A DNA stretch of 64,000 nt from JACJWR01 sp964627505 (GTDB taxonomy: Bacteria > Actinomycetota > Actinomycetes > S36-B12 > UBA10799), in NCBI GenBank assembly GCA_964627505.1, contig CAZVKB010000004.1, positions 5,162-69,161 on the forward strand. Reading direction: 5' to 3'. Positions 1 through 8,631 of this stretch are shown piece by piece. Numbering within the stretch: position 1 is the first letter of the stretch; every line of letters begins with the position of its first letter. Below the pieces are notes generated by a model. The model saw only the letters and a program-made list of their open reading frames with translations, did not search any database and had not been told where the DNA came from. A program made the translations under genes and the position numbers.

Positions 1-1208
1 AGTAGTTCCAGACCAGCGGCTCGGGCATACAGCGCCTGGTCATCAAAGTCCCCGAAGAACAGCGCCCGGCCTGAACGCAGCCCGCCGTGCACCAGATAGT
101 CGACCACCTCCAGCCAATTCTCCCGGCAGAGGTCCTGCACCTCGTCCACGATCAGGTAGTCAGCCGGGGCTAGCGCCGACGAACCGGCTTCCCCCACTTC
201 GGACGCGGCTGCGGTATCCCGCGCGGCTACCAGCACTTCCCAAGCTGACACCGGCAGGGACACCTCCCAAAACTCGCGATCAGTGTCCTGACTCGCCGGC
301 AATCCGGTGATGTCGAGCATGAGCTGCGGCAACGTGTGCACGCTGAGACCGTCGATGTCTTCGGCCTGCTCGGACAGGTAACGGGCCAATGCGTGGTTGA
401 AACACAGCAATACACCTCGTTTCCCCCGCGCAGCCTCCCGCCTCGCCGCTTCCAATGCCAGGAAGGTCTTTCCACACCCGGGCGGACCGGTCACCAATAC
501 CTGCTGATTGCCACTCAACCCATCGAGCACCATCACCTGCTCGTCCAGCAAACGCGCGAGTTCTTGTTCGCGAGCGGCACGAATATCCTTTGGACTTGGG
601 GCCACGTGGAGATGCGGCTTCAATCTGGCCGCAATGGCGTTGGTTTGCTCCAGACTCGGTCCGATCACAGCAGGCCACTTATGACCCTTGTCGGCCCGGT
701 TTGCACGTCCGGCGGCAAGCAAACGAATGATCGCCCCGGGCACGTCTGCTTCCAGATCCGTGTTGTCCAACACCTGCCAACCAAACCATTCCACACTCCC
801 GGGCAACTCTCGCTTGGCGGGCGCGTGGGTGAACCACACCCCGGCCTCGAAATGCACCGCGGTCAGGCCCATCCGCGAGTTGAGATACTCCCCGATCGCA
901 AACTTTGCGTTATCCGCTTGGGCAAAAGGACTGTTCGAGGTAGGGGGCCGACGCCCCAACCGCCACATGCCGTTGCTGTCGCGTGACACCGAACGATGCG
1001 ACTTCACTTCGATCACGGCAACACCGTGCCCCGGCACCACCACTACGAAGTCGGCCTCACCGCGCTGTTGGCGAGGATGATCGGCCAGCCGCAACGAGTG
1101 CAATGCGATCCAATCATCGCAATCCGGGCTCGCAGCCAAGGCACGGAACAGTGCCTGCTCGCCCGGTGGGGCATCGTCGCTGATGATGGGCGGAATCATC
1201 ACCACCAT
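1..1208 (-). CDS. NERD-domain / P-loop helicase-like protein (3' end outside window)
   Basis: Reading leftward from ATG at 1208 the frame stays open for 402 codons to the window edge, so the C-terminal half is missing. Residues about 10-130 look like a NERD nuclease-related domain: EADFVVVVPGHGVAVIEVKS has the acidic residue and E-x-K core of that fold. A Walker A loop GPPGCGKT follows near residue 240 and a Walker B YLIVDEVQD near 360, as in UvrD/Rep-type ATPases. The likely role is a DNA-acting nuclease/ATPase in repair or defence, but the helicase C-terminus cannot be seen. GGAGG lies 8 bases before the ATG, which supports this start. It is divergent from the redox unit that begins at 1521. 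Confidence 0.8.
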   Translation of the reverse strand, partial: MVVMIPPIISDDAPPGEQALFRALAASPDCDDWIALHSLRLADHPRQQRGEADFVVVVPGHGVAVIEVKSHRSVSRDSNGMWRLGRRPPTSNSPFAQADNAKFAIGEYLNSRMGLTAVHFEAGVWFTHAPAKRELPGSVEWFGWQVLDNTDLEADVPGAIIRLLAAGRANRADKGHKWPAVIGPSLEQTNAIAARLKPHLHVAPSPKDIRAAREQELARLLDEQVMVLDGLSGNQQVLVTGPPGCGKTFLALEAARREAARGKRGVLLCFNHALARYLSEQAEDIDGLSVHTLPQLMLDITGLPASQDTDREFWEVSLPVSAWEVLVAARDTAAASEVGEAGSSALAPADYLIVDEVQDLCRENWLEVVDYLVHGGLRSGRALFFGDFDDQALYARAAGLEL

Positions 1209-1520
1209 GGGTCGGCCTCCGCTCGCGTTTGCAATAACGGTGCAGAGTCCCGGTCGCCAGGCCCCCGCCATCGGTCCGCATACCTGGCCATCCACCGTCA
1301 CTGTTGACGTTGCCCGCTGCCCTGCCCGTCCATCCTGCCGTACCGAGTGACCCAGCGATGACTTTTCCCTTGTTGATCATGAACTGCCGAGAAATGGCAG
1401 CGCATACCCGATGACGCCAACCGCGCTGGCCTTACATTCCGCTTACAAAAAGTGCAGACGGACTCCACATCGCCCCGACACGTTGGAAACAGACACAGAA
1501 TCCAGTGATTGGGGCGCCAC
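1209..1520. other. Divergent intergenic region (312 bp) without a gene
   Basis: No credible coding frame or tRNA is seen. The region should hold the promoters of the leftward NERD gene and the rightward redox unit. A short inverted repeat CTGCC/GGCAG with a 7-base loop lies at 1384-1400. A pair of CTTACA motifs spaced 11 bp lies at 1431-1447 and is listed separately. Confidence 0.5.
1431..1452 (+). promoter_or_regulatory. Two 11-bp spaced direct repeats (CTTACA), possible response-regulator site
   Basis: CTTACATTCCG (1431-1441) is followed directly by CTTACAAAAAG (1442-1452). The hexamer CTTACA is repeated with exactly one helical turn between copies. OmpR/PhoB-type regulators bind direct repeats with this 11-bp period. 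The site is about 70 bases upstream of the flavocytochrome start, where an activator could sit. This is inference from spacing only. Confidence 0.35.
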
Positions 1521-2936
1521 ATGAGTGTGACCACGTTTACCCAGCCATCAGCCCCGCCGAACGTCACCCCCGCAGGGTCGGTGGCGGCGCGCAGCGGACC
1601 GACCAGGCCCAAAACCCGTCATCGGCTCTCAGCCACGGATGTCGCTGGGGTCATTGCCGGTGTACTCGGTGGCCTCATCCTCGGCTCGGGTTGGGTGCTA
1701 AGTGCACAGAACTGGAACACACCCGGCGGTCCGCTGACGGTCCTCGGATCGCTCACTGCCCTGCTCGGCACCTACCTCTGCCTACTTCTGATCGTCATCG
1801 TGGCCCGGGTGCCGTGGCTGGAACACCGCATCGGCCAAGACCGTCTGATCGCACTGCACCGTCGAATTGCGCCTTGGGCTATCGGGCTGATCACCGTGCA
1901 TGTGCTGGCCACCACGTGGGGATATGCGCAGGCCGCTGGTATCGGGGTGTGGCGACAACTGGTCGAACTCGTCACTGGATACGCATGGATGGTGCCTGCG
2001 AGTGTGGCCTTGGTGGCCATGCTGTTGCTGAGTTTGATCAGCGTGCGTGCGGTACGGCGACATCTGAAGTATGAAACATGGTGGGTGGCACATCTGTACT
2101 TCTATCTGGCGGTGGCATTGGCCTTCGGCCACCAACTGAGCGCGGGTTCGATCTTTCCCGGTCAGCCGTGGGCCCGCGCAGGGTGGATCGCACTCTACGT
2201 GGGTGTCGCCGGGCTGGTGCTGGGAGCGCGGGTTGTCCTGCCGCTGGTCCGGAGTTGGCGTTATTCCTACCGCGTCGCCGAAGTTGTCACCGAATACCCG
2301 GGTGTCGTGGATGTGACGATCACAGGACGCCATCTGGAGCGGCTCCCCGTGTGCGGCGGGCAGTTCTTCGAGTGGCGCTTCCTCACCCGCCAGTGGTGGT
2401 GGCAGGCACACCCCTACTCACTGTCCCGCGGACCAGATGGCCAGACACTGCGCATCACCGTGAAGGCGCTCGGCGATCAGAGTTCGGCGATCGACCGCCT
2501 GCGTCCCGGCACCAGAGTGATCGCCGAGGGGCCCTACGGAATCTTCACCGCTGCCCACCGCACTGGCGGTGCCAGCGTGGTGGCGGTGGCCGCTGGTGTA
2601 GGTGTGGCACCGGTGAAATCGCTGTTGGACACGCTGGGTCCAGCCGATGACGTCAGCCTCATCTACCGGGTACCGGACCTCGCACCGGAATCCATTGCAC
2701 TGCGGGCCGAGGTTGAGGCGATGGTGGCCAAAAATCATTGGCACCTGGTGTATGTACCTGGCGCACCCGAGGCCTGCACCATGACCTCAGACATGCTGGT
2801 GCACCTGGCACCGAGCGCAACTGCTGCGGACATCTTCGTCTGTGGGCCCCAGCAGTTCACGGCCACTGTGGTGTCGGCGGCCCGGGGCCTCGGTATCCCG
2901 CCCGAACGGATTCATCATGAACTCTTCACATTCTGA
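1521..2936 (+). CDS. Ferric-reductase-like transmembrane flavocytochrome (NAD(P)H:FAD oxidoreductase)
   Basis: The 471-aa protein has an N-terminal block of about six hydrophobic segments (about residues 40-245) with histidines suited to heme b (LHRRIAPWAIGLITVHV; later the VAHLYFYLAVALAFGHQ segment), then a ferredoxin-reductase module. FAD-binding HPYSLS and GPYG, NAD(P)-binding GVGVAP, CGP, and the terminal ELFTF are all visible. It should pass electrons from cytosolic NAD(P)H through FAD and heme across the membrane. ATG 1521 with GGGG upstream is preferred over the TTG at 1509. It is first of a tight three-gene set with an FMN-binding protein and ApbE, so the likely acceptor is the covalent flavin of the next gene product rather than necessarily iron. 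Confidence 0.88.
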   Translation: MSVTTFTQPSAPPNVTPAGSVAARSGPTRPKTRHRLSATDVAGVIAGVLGGLILGSGWVLSAQNWNTPGGPLTVLGSLTALLGTYLCLLLIVIVARVPWLEHRIGQDRLIALHRRIAPWAIGLITVHVLATTWGYAQAAGIGVWRQLVELVTGYAWMVPASVALVAMLLLSLISVRAVRRHLKYETWWVAHLYFYLAVALAFGHQLSAGSIFPGQPWARAGWIALYVGVAGLVLGARVVLPLVRSWRYSYRVAEVVTEYPGVVDVTITGRHLERLPVCGGQFFEWRFLTRQWWWQAHPYSLSRGPDGQTLRITVKALGDQSSAIDRLRPGTRVIAEGPYGIFTAAHRTGGASVVAVAAGVGVAPVKSLLDTLGPADDVSLIYRVPDLAPESIALRAEVEAMVAKNHWHLVYVPGAPEACTMTSDMLVHLAPSATAADIFVCGPQQFTATVVSAARGLGIPPERIHHELFTF

Positions 2937-2972
2937 GCCGTTCATCCCATCAGCGAAGAAAGGACGCCAATC

Positions 2973-3449
2973 ATGAAGCGCGCAATCATCGTCACGGCCG
3001 GCACGGTCGTGGGAGTAGGGGCTGCGCTTGCCTACACTCCGCGGCCGCCCGCACTAGCCCTGCCCAGTGCGAGTGTGGTGCCGCCGATTTCCCCGCAAGC
3101 ACCGAGCGCTCCGACCAGCCCGGTAACAGATGGCGCAGCTTCGGCGGTTGACACTGCTCTGCCCACCGCACCCAGCGGCGTGTTCACCGGAGACGTTGTG
3201 AGTACCCGATTCGGGGATATCCAGGTGCAGATAGCTGTTGCCCAAGGTGTGGTGCAGGATGCCGTGGCGGTGACCTACCCGGCGCTAGACGCCAAGTCGG
3301 CCGCCATTTCGGCGGCAGCGGTGCCGACCCTGCGCAGTGAGACGCTCGCTGCCCAATCCGCCGAGATCGCCACCGTCAGTGGTGCGAGCTATACCTCAGA
3401 CGGGTGGGTCACCTCGCTGCAATCGGCGCTCGTCCAAGCAGGTCTGTGA
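2973..3449 (+). CDS. Exported FMN-binding domain protein
   Basis: This 158-aa protein has an N-terminal hydrophobic segment (about residues 4-22) followed by a Pro/Ala-rich linker and an FMN_bind domain. Near the C-terminus SGASYTSDGW matches the S/T-G-A-x-x-T/S motif at which FMN is joined covalently through phosphoester to Thr/Ser in NqrC/RnfG-type proteins. The start has AGAAAGGA upstream. It sits 36 bases after the flavocytochrome and 1 base before apbE, whose product makes exactly this bond. The protein is therefore probably an extracytoplasmic one- or two-electron carrier loaded by the neighbouring enzyme. Confidence 0.85.
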   Translation: MKRAIIVTAGTVVGVGAALAYTPRPPALALPSASVVPPISPQAPSAPTSPVTDGAASAVDTALPTAPSGVFTGDVVSTRFGDIQVQIAVAQGVVQDAVAVTYPALDAKSAAISAAAVPTLRSETLAAQSAEIATVSGASYTSDGWVTSLQSALVQAGL

Positions 3450-3450
3450 C

Positions 3451-4233
3451 ATGACCGCGGTCCGACGTGCCAGCAGTGGGAGGTGGGAACGCATCGTGCA
3501 TTGCGAACCCGTGTGGGGCACCGTGGTGAGCATTGAGATCCGGGGGGCACACATGGCACAACAGTCGGCAGCGCAAGCCCTCGCGGCGGCGGCCGCCTGC
3601 GCCCATGAGGTGGATGCCCATTTCTCCACCTTTCGTGCTGACAGCGTCGTTTCCGCGCTGCGCACAGGCACCCTCACCTTGGCCGATACGCCACCAGCAG
3701 TGCAGGAAGTCTGGCGAGCGTGTGAATATACGAAATGGCTCACCCGCGGCGCCTTCGACTCGTGGGCGACACCAGGTGGCTTCGATCCGTCCGGTTTGGT
3801 CAAGGGTTGGGCCGCCGATCGCATGGCCGAATTAGTGGTGGACGCCGGGTTCCCAAATGTGACAGTCAACGCAGCCGGAGATGTGACGTGTCGAGGTGAA
3901 CAGGCGCCCGGGGTGCCCTGGATCGTGGGCATTCGCGATCCGCGCTCTGCCGGTGACATCGTGCGCACCGTGGGTGTTTCAGCGGCCGCCGTGGCCACGT
4001 CCGGAAACTACGAACGTGGCGAGCACATCATCAATCCCCACCATTACGACGCTGTCGCGAAACTCGACTCTGCGACCGTGATCGGGCCCGACGGCGCACT
4101 GGCTGACGCCTTGGCAACTGCTCTCGTCATTGTCGGCAATGCGGGGGTCGAGTTCTTCACCGATTTGCCCGGCTGGTCTGGATATCTGATCGCCGGCACG
4201 GATGTCAGTTACTTCGGCCCGGCGTTTGCCTGA
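3451..4233 (+). CDS. apbE: FAD:protein FMN transferase (ApbE family)
   Basis: The 260-aa protein transfers FMN from FAD to a Thr/Ser of target proteins and is Mg-dependent. Family motifs are visible: DPSGLVKGWAADR in the middle, NAAGDV, GIRDP, then ATSGNYERGEHIINPH, where the S-G-x-Y and H-I-x-x-P residues line the FAD site. It is shorter than many ApbE proteins (about 330-350 aa) and shows no clear signal peptide. The ATG at 3451 lies 1 base after the preceding stop, so translational coupling is likely. The target is presumably the FMN_bind protein just upstream. Confidence 0.9.
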   Translation: MTAVRRASSGRWERIVHCEPVWGTVVSIEIRGAHMAQQSAAQALAAAAACAHEVDAHFSTFRADSVVSALRTGTLTLADTPPAVQEVWRACEYTKWLTRGAFDSWATPGGFDPSGLVKGWAADRMAELVVDAGFPNVTVNAAGDVTCRGEQAPGVPWIVGIRDPRSAGDIVRTVGVSAAAVATSGNYERGEHIINPHHYDAVAKLDSATVIGPDGALADALATALVIVGNAGVEFFTDLPGWSGYLIAGTDVSYFGPAFA

Positions 4234-4271
4234 CTACTTTCACCTCGATCGACGCACCCGTGCCGACAGTG

Positions 4272-5981
4272 TCACTTCGTACCATCAGCCCAGGTCAACA
4301 GCGCTTCCTGGACAGTGGTGACATACCCGTCCGGCCCGATCAGGTCGCTGATCCCGAAGTAGTCCAGCGTGGCACGGGCGTCGTCGGGGATTCGGGCGAT
4401 CACAAACTTGGCCCCGGCGGCGCCGACCAGTGCAATCACCTTGCGCAGGGATTCCTCAGATGTCCAGTCCACGGTCTGTATCTCGGAGGCATCCAGCACA
4501 AAGACCGTCAAGGGCTGTGGCGGCGCCGACAGCAAGATCCGCACGTCATCGACTAGTCGGGAAGCATTGGCGAAATACAAATTCGCAGAGAAGTGGTAAA
4601 CGATCAGCCCGGGAGCGGTCTGGATTCCAGGTTCCACCGACCGTTCCAGACGGTGTTCCTCAGCATTCAGTCCCAGCACGAAATTGTGGGGTCGAGAGGT
4701 GTGCGCGAGGTGCACCACGATTGAGGCCACGATCGCCCACAGAATGCCAGCCCCGACTCCCACGAAAGCCACAATCACAGCCGTGCTCAGCGCTACCCAG
4801 AACTCATTCTTGTGAGGCAAGTGCATGAGCATCCGCAGCGTGCTCAGTTTGATCAGATGAATCGCAATCACGAACACGACTGCGGCCAGCGCCGACTCCG
4901 GCAGGTAATCGAACACCCCGGTGAGAAACATCAGCACCAGCGCCGTGAGCCCGGCTAGCACCAACATCGCCAGTTGCGAGTGGGCCCCGGACTTGTCGGC
5001 GATGGCGGTCTTCGTGGGTGACCCGTTGACGACGAAGGTGGAGCCGAAACCAGCCGCCAAGTTGGCGCCACCCAATCCGATGAGATCGCGATTGGGCTTG
5101 TTGGGATCATCGTGGGCGATGGCGAACGCGCTCGATGTCGACACACTCTGCGCGATCACCACCAGCATCAGGACCAGCGCTGTCGGGCTCAGTGCGACCA
5201 TGTCTGCCCAGGACACTGATGGCACCGTGATGGCTGGTAACCCCGCCGGCAGGGCACCGACTGTGGCTACTCCGTAATCTGTCTTCAGGTGCAGTAATCT
5301 CGCTGCAATCATGCTGCCGACCACCGCGATCAGCGGGCCCGGTACTCGGGGGGCGAACTTGCCCAACAACAAGATTGTGGCCACCACCGCCGCCGCAACA
5401 ACCAGATCGGCGACGTTGCTCTCAGGTACATGACGCGCCGTGTCCAGCAGTTTCTCGATGGTGGTGTCGCCGCTGGCAGAGACCCCCAACATGCCGTGCA
5501 GTTGTCCGAAGGCGATTTGAATCCCCACCCCGGTGAGAAACCCGGCGAGCACGGATCGGGACATGAAGTTGGACAGGAAGCCCAAGCGCAAGATTCCCGA
5601 TCCCAGCAACAGCAGCCCCGTAATAATCGCCAACACACACGTCAGCGCAAAAAAACGAGCCGGGTCGCCTGCGGCCAAAAGTCCAACCGCGCCCGCGCTG
5701 ATAGCAGCGGTCGCCGAGTCGGCCCCCACCACCAGTCGTCGGGACGCCGCGATGACGGCAAACAGCAGCACGGGCAACAGGCAGGTGTACAGGCCTGTCT
5801 CGGCCGGCATGCCTGCGATCTTGGCGTATCCCAAGCCCTCCGGAATAGCCACCGCGGCCAGCGTGGCACCGGCGATCAGATCGGGGGTCAGCCAACGCCG
5901 CCGATAGGGCAACACCCCGCCCAACAGTCCATAGCGGGTGAGAAAACCGGTGCGCGGTGGTGAGACTGCGGGTGCATCCAT
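4272..5981 (-). CDS. SulP-family anion transporter with STAS domain
   Basis: The 569-aa protein has the SulP core: LTPDLIAGATLAAVAIPEGLGYAKIAGM near the N-terminus, about 11-12 hydrophobic segments, and GLGGANLAAG / NGSPTKTAIADKSGA in the second repeat. A C-terminal STAS domain follows from about residue 445 (LTVFVLDASEIQTVDWTS). Substrates of the family include sulfate, bicarbonate and dicarboxylates, and the sequence does not decide. The frame extends to 6089, but ATG 5981 has GGGAG 5 bases upstream and avoids the enoyl-CoA hydratase frame. It lies 25 bases after that gene's stop, so one transcript is possible. Confidence 0.88.
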   Translation of the reverse strand: MDAPAVSPPRTGFLTRYGLLGGVLPYRRRWLTPDLIAGATLAAVAIPEGLGYAKIAGMPAETGLYTCLLPVLLFAVIAASRRLVVGADSATAAISAGAVGLLAAGDPARFFALTCVLAIITGLLLLGSGILRLGFLSNFMSRSVLAGFLTGVGIQIAFGQLHGMLGVSASGDTTIEKLLDTARHVPESNVADLVVAAAVVATILLLGKFAPRVPGPLIAVVGSMIAARLLHLKTDYGVATVGALPAGLPAITVPSVSWADMVALSPTALVLMLVVIAQSVSTSSAFAIAHDDPNKPNRDLIGLGGANLAAGFGSTFVVNGSPTKTAIADKSGAHSQLAMLVLAGLTALVLMFLTGVFDYLPESALAAVVFVIAIHLIKLSTLRMLMHLPHKNEFWVALSTAVIVAFVGVGAGILWAIVASIVVHLAHTSRPHNFVLGLNAEEHRLERSVEPGIQTAPGLIVYHFSANLYFANASRLVDDVRILLSAPPQPLTVFVLDASEIQTVDWTSEESLRKVIALVGAAGAKFVIARIPDDARATLDYFGISDLIGPDGYVTTVQEALLTWADGTK

Positions 5982-6006
5982 AGGCTCTCCCACACCGAAA
6001 CGGGTA

Positions 6007-6690
6007 TCAGACTCCCGTGAGTCCGTCTGCTCCCAGCGGCAACTCCAGAGCAGCCAACGCCTGGGCGAACATTGTGTTCTTGATAGCACGCAAGGTGTCG
6101 GGATGCTTGCCTACCAGCGGTATCACATACTCGGCAGCGGTGGCAGTCAGGCCGTTTTCTTCGACACAGGCGTCCACGAGGCCGACCCGGGCCGCCTCCA
6201 CACCGCCGAAGCGGCGCCCGGTAGTCATAGCAGCTACCGCGGTCTGCGGGGAAATCTTGGCTTGAATCAACGCCGCCATGCCTGGAGTGAAGGGAATATT
6301 GATGTCCACTTCCGGGAAGCAGAAGAATCCTCGATCCCGGCGCATCACCCGGAAGTCGTGGGCCATCGCGAGCATCGCCCCGGCGCCGAACGCGTGTCCG
6401 TTGACGGCACACACCGTCGGCACCGGGAAGGCACACATCCGCGCCAACAGATCATGAATGCGCCCGATGTACATCTGCACCTCGCCGGTATTGGCGATGA
6501 GCCACTCCAGGTCGAGTCCATTGGAAAAGAATTTGCCGGACGCCGTGGTGATCAACGCGGCGGGCGCACTGGCCTCGACCTCATCGAGCGCCGCAGCAAT
6601 CTCGTCGAGCGCGGCCAACGAAAATCGGTTCTCGCCCGATCCCAGGTGCAAAGTGAAGATTGCCTCATCGTGCGTGAGTGCAACGCCCAT
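6007..6690 (-). CDS. Enoyl-CoA hydratase/isomerase family protein
   Basis: The 227-aa crotonase-fold protein is slightly short for the family (about 255). It carries the oxyanion-hole regions SGKFFSNGLDLEW and VNGHAFGAGAMLAMAHDFRVM. At the hydratase glutamate positions it reads FCFPEVDINIPF, where one Glu is present in the second site, so it may be an isomerase or a peroxisomal-ECI-like enzyme rather than a classical hydratase. GGAAAGG precedes ATG 6690. An upstream open extension to 6906 overlaps the divergent PH-domain gene and lacks a ribosome site, so it was discarded. Confidence 0.82.
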   Translation of the reverse strand: MGVALTHDEAIFTLHLGSGENRFSLAALDEIAAALDEVEASAPAALITTASGKFFSNGLDLEWLIANTGEVQMYIGRIHDLLARMCAFPVPTVCAVNGHAFGAGAMLAMAHDFRVMRRDRGFFCFPEVDINIPFTPGMAALIQAKISPQTAVAAMTTGRRFGGVEAARVGLVDACVEENGLTATAAEYVIPLVGKHPDTLRAIKNTMFAQALAALELPLGADGLTGV

Positions 6691-6810
6691 GTGAAACCTT
6701 TCCGAACCCGTGAGACGGTCGCGCAGGTGACCGATGGCCAGCACTGTACCGGGACGGTGCGCGTCGACTATCGTCAGCGGCACCCACGATATTCCACCCA
6801 GGAGGTAACA

Positions 6811-7182
6811 ATGTTGGACTTCACCGAACGCACCTTCAAATTGAGCGCCATGGATCCCAACGAGGTGGCCGGCCAGGTGGCGCCGCTGTTGGTGGAAGGG
6901 GAACAACTGTTTCTGGCTTTTCGTGGGGCCCGCGACTATGTGGCCTTCACCAGCAAGCGAATCATCGCCGTGGATGTGCAGGGGATGTCTGGAAAGAAGA
7001 AGGACTATTCATCGCTGCCGTACGCCAAGGTGCAGGTGTTCTCGGTAGAGACCTCTGGAGCATTTGACCGCGATGCTGAATTGGAATTGTGGTTCTCCGG
7101 GGTGGGGCGGGTGAAGTTCGAATTCAAGGGCGGAACGGACGTGGCATATCTCAGTCGGCTGGTCGCCACCTACGTCCTGTGA
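6811..7182 (+). CDS. Bacterial PH-domain protein
   Basis: The small 123-aa protein resembles the bacterial PH-domain family (PF08000, YvbH/YozO type): repeated beta-strand pattern, LFLAFRGARDYVAFTSKRIIAVDVQGMSGKKKDYSSLPY in the centre, then an E-L-E-L-W-F-S strand and a C-terminal helix. It is probably a cytosolic beta-barrel oligomer of unknown ligand. AGGAGGT lies 5-6 bases before ATG 6811, the best ribosome site in the window, so strong translation is likely. Possible -10 hexamers TATCGT and TATTCC lie upstream. Confidence 0.75.
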   Translation: MLDFTERTFKLSAMDPNEVAGQVAPLLVEGEQLFLAFRGARDYVAFTSKRIIAVDVQGMSGKKKDYSSLPYAKVQVFSVETSGAFDRDAELELWFSGVGRVKFEFKGGTDVAYLSRLVATYVL

Positions 7183-7197
7183 CCAGTTGGCTCTGAC

Positions 7198-8580
7198 GTG
7201 GTCTCGCCGGGAGTGCGGATTGCCTGGGATCTGCTGCGCGCGCGGCGGGCCGGTCCCGACGGCATCGCGGATCGCCAGCGTGCGCGCCTGCAGCAACTCG
7301 TCGCGCATGCACGAGCCACCTCGCCTTTCTACCGCGAGCACCTGCGCGCACTGCACGCAACCGACTGGGGACTCGCCGACATCCCCCCAGTCAACAAATC
7401 TGAACTGATGGCCGACTTCGACAACTGGGTAACGGATCCTCGATTCGCCCGGGAGCGAGTGATGTCCTTCCTCAGCAGCAGCGCGGCGGTGGGCACGCCA
7501 CTTGACGGGGCATTGATAGCGACGAGTTCCGGGGTGACCGGCCAACCCGGCATCTTTGTCCACGACGAGTTCGCCGTGGCTGTGTGTCAAGCCATGATCG
7601 TGGTGCGCGGCTACCTGGCGTGGCTGCGCTGGCCGCAAATCTCCGGATTCCTGCGCCACGGCGTCCGGGAAGCCGCCATCGTCGGAACCGGCGGCCACTT
7701 CGCCGGGGTGAGTTGGTTGGAACGAGCCCGGCAGCGGGCACCGTGGGTATCGAGAGTGATCAGTGTGCATTCAGCCCAATCCCCCATCGCGGCATTGGTG
7801 CGGGAACTCACGACCGTCGATCCGACCGCGTTGGTGGGCTACACCAGCGTGTTGCGGCTGCTGGCCGACGAGCAGATCGCCGGTCGGCTTGCGATTCACC
7901 CTTTGATCGCAGCAACATCTGGCGAAACCGCCACAGATGGCGATCGGGCGCTGCTGGCCCGCGCTTTTGACTGTCCCATCAAGGAAACGTACGCCTGCTC
8001 CGAGGCGCTTTTCTTCGGATTTGGATGCGACCAGCGCTGGTTGCACGTCAGCGCGGACTGGGTGATCGTGGAGCCCGTGCAAGCTGACGGCAGCCCCACA
8101 CCGCCGGGCGTGTTCTCGGATTCCGTGTTGCTGACCAACCTGGCCAACCGGACCGCGCCGCTGCTGCGCTACCAGTTGGGGGATTCGGTGATGCGCCGCG
8201 CCGACCGATGCCCCTGCGGCAATCCGCTGCCGGCGTTTCGAGTGGCCGGCCGCAGGGACGACACGCTGGTGATGCACGATGCGACCGGGCAACCCGTGGC
8301 GATCTCCCCCGTGGCCTTCGGGCTACTGGCAGAGGCAGTGCCAGGGGTGCGCAACTGGCAAATCGTGCAGGTGGATCGCACGACCCTCACAGTGCGCGTC
8401 AGTGCAGATAAGACAGCAGCACCGACCGAATCACAGGAGGCGATCGCGGAGGCATTCCGGGAACATCTGATGTCCGTTCTTCGTGCTCATGGAGTTGGCA
8501 ACGTGACACTTGTGATCCAAGAAGCTCAGCTGCGGCCAGACGCGAAGAACGGCAAGTTCCGCCACGTCTACGCACTGTGA
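7198..8580 (+). CDS. PaaK/CapK-like adenylate-forming enzyme (phenylacetate-CoA ligase family)
   Basis: The 460-aa protein shows the family layout: N-terminal HARATSPFYREHL, P-loop-like SSGVTGQPGIF (the S-S-G-T-T-G-x-P site of AMP-forming ligases, with V for T), then SEALFFGFGC for the adenine region, YQLGDSVMRRADRCPCG with paired cysteines, and a C-terminal FRHV end. It should activate an aryl or other carboxylic acid as an acyl-adenylate. Substrate and thioester acceptor are unknown. The GTG start at 7198 has no clear ribosome site. It is 15 bases after the PH-domain gene and probably co-transcribed. Confidence 0.75.
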   Translation: MVSPGVRIAWDLLRARRAGPDGIADRQRARLQQLVAHARATSPFYREHLRALHATDWGLADIPPVNKSELMADFDNWVTDPRFARERVMSFLSSSAAVGTPLDGALIATSSGVTGQPGIFVHDEFAVAVCQAMIVVRGYLAWLRWPQISGFLRHGVREAAIVGTGGHFAGVSWLERARQRAPWVSRVISVHSAQSPIAALVRELTTVDPTALVGYTSVLRLLADEQIAGRLAIHPLIAATSGETATDGDRALLARAFDCPIKETYACSEALFFGFGCDQRWLHVSADWVIVEPVQADGSPTPPGVFSDSVLLTNLANRTAPLLRYQLGDSVMRRADRCPCGNPLPAFRVAGRRDDTLVMHDATGQPVAISPVAFGLLAEAVPGVRNWQIVQVDRTTLTVRVSADKTAAPTESQEAIAEAFREHLMSVLRAHGVGNVTLVIQEAQLRPDAKNGKFRHVYAL

Positions 8581-8614
8581 CTGCTCTTGGTCGCACGGGT
8601 GCGCTGGCGAGCAG
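8581..8614. terminator. Possible bidirectional terminator hairpin
   Basis: Between two convergent genes, nested inverted repeats CTGCTC (8581-8586)/GAGCAG (8609-8614) and CGCAC (8592-8596)/GTGCG (8599-8603) could form a hairpin. There is no U-tract, and the inner loop is only two bases, so some inner pairs must open. The convergent location is the main support. Confidence 0.3.
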
Positions 8615-8631
8615 TGGCAGTCAGCAGGCTC

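Noticed and set aside
6691..6906. Extended start of the enoyl-CoA hydratase
   Set aside because: The extra 72 residues overlap the PH-domain gene start on the other strand and lack a ribosome site; GGAAAGG marks ATG 6690.
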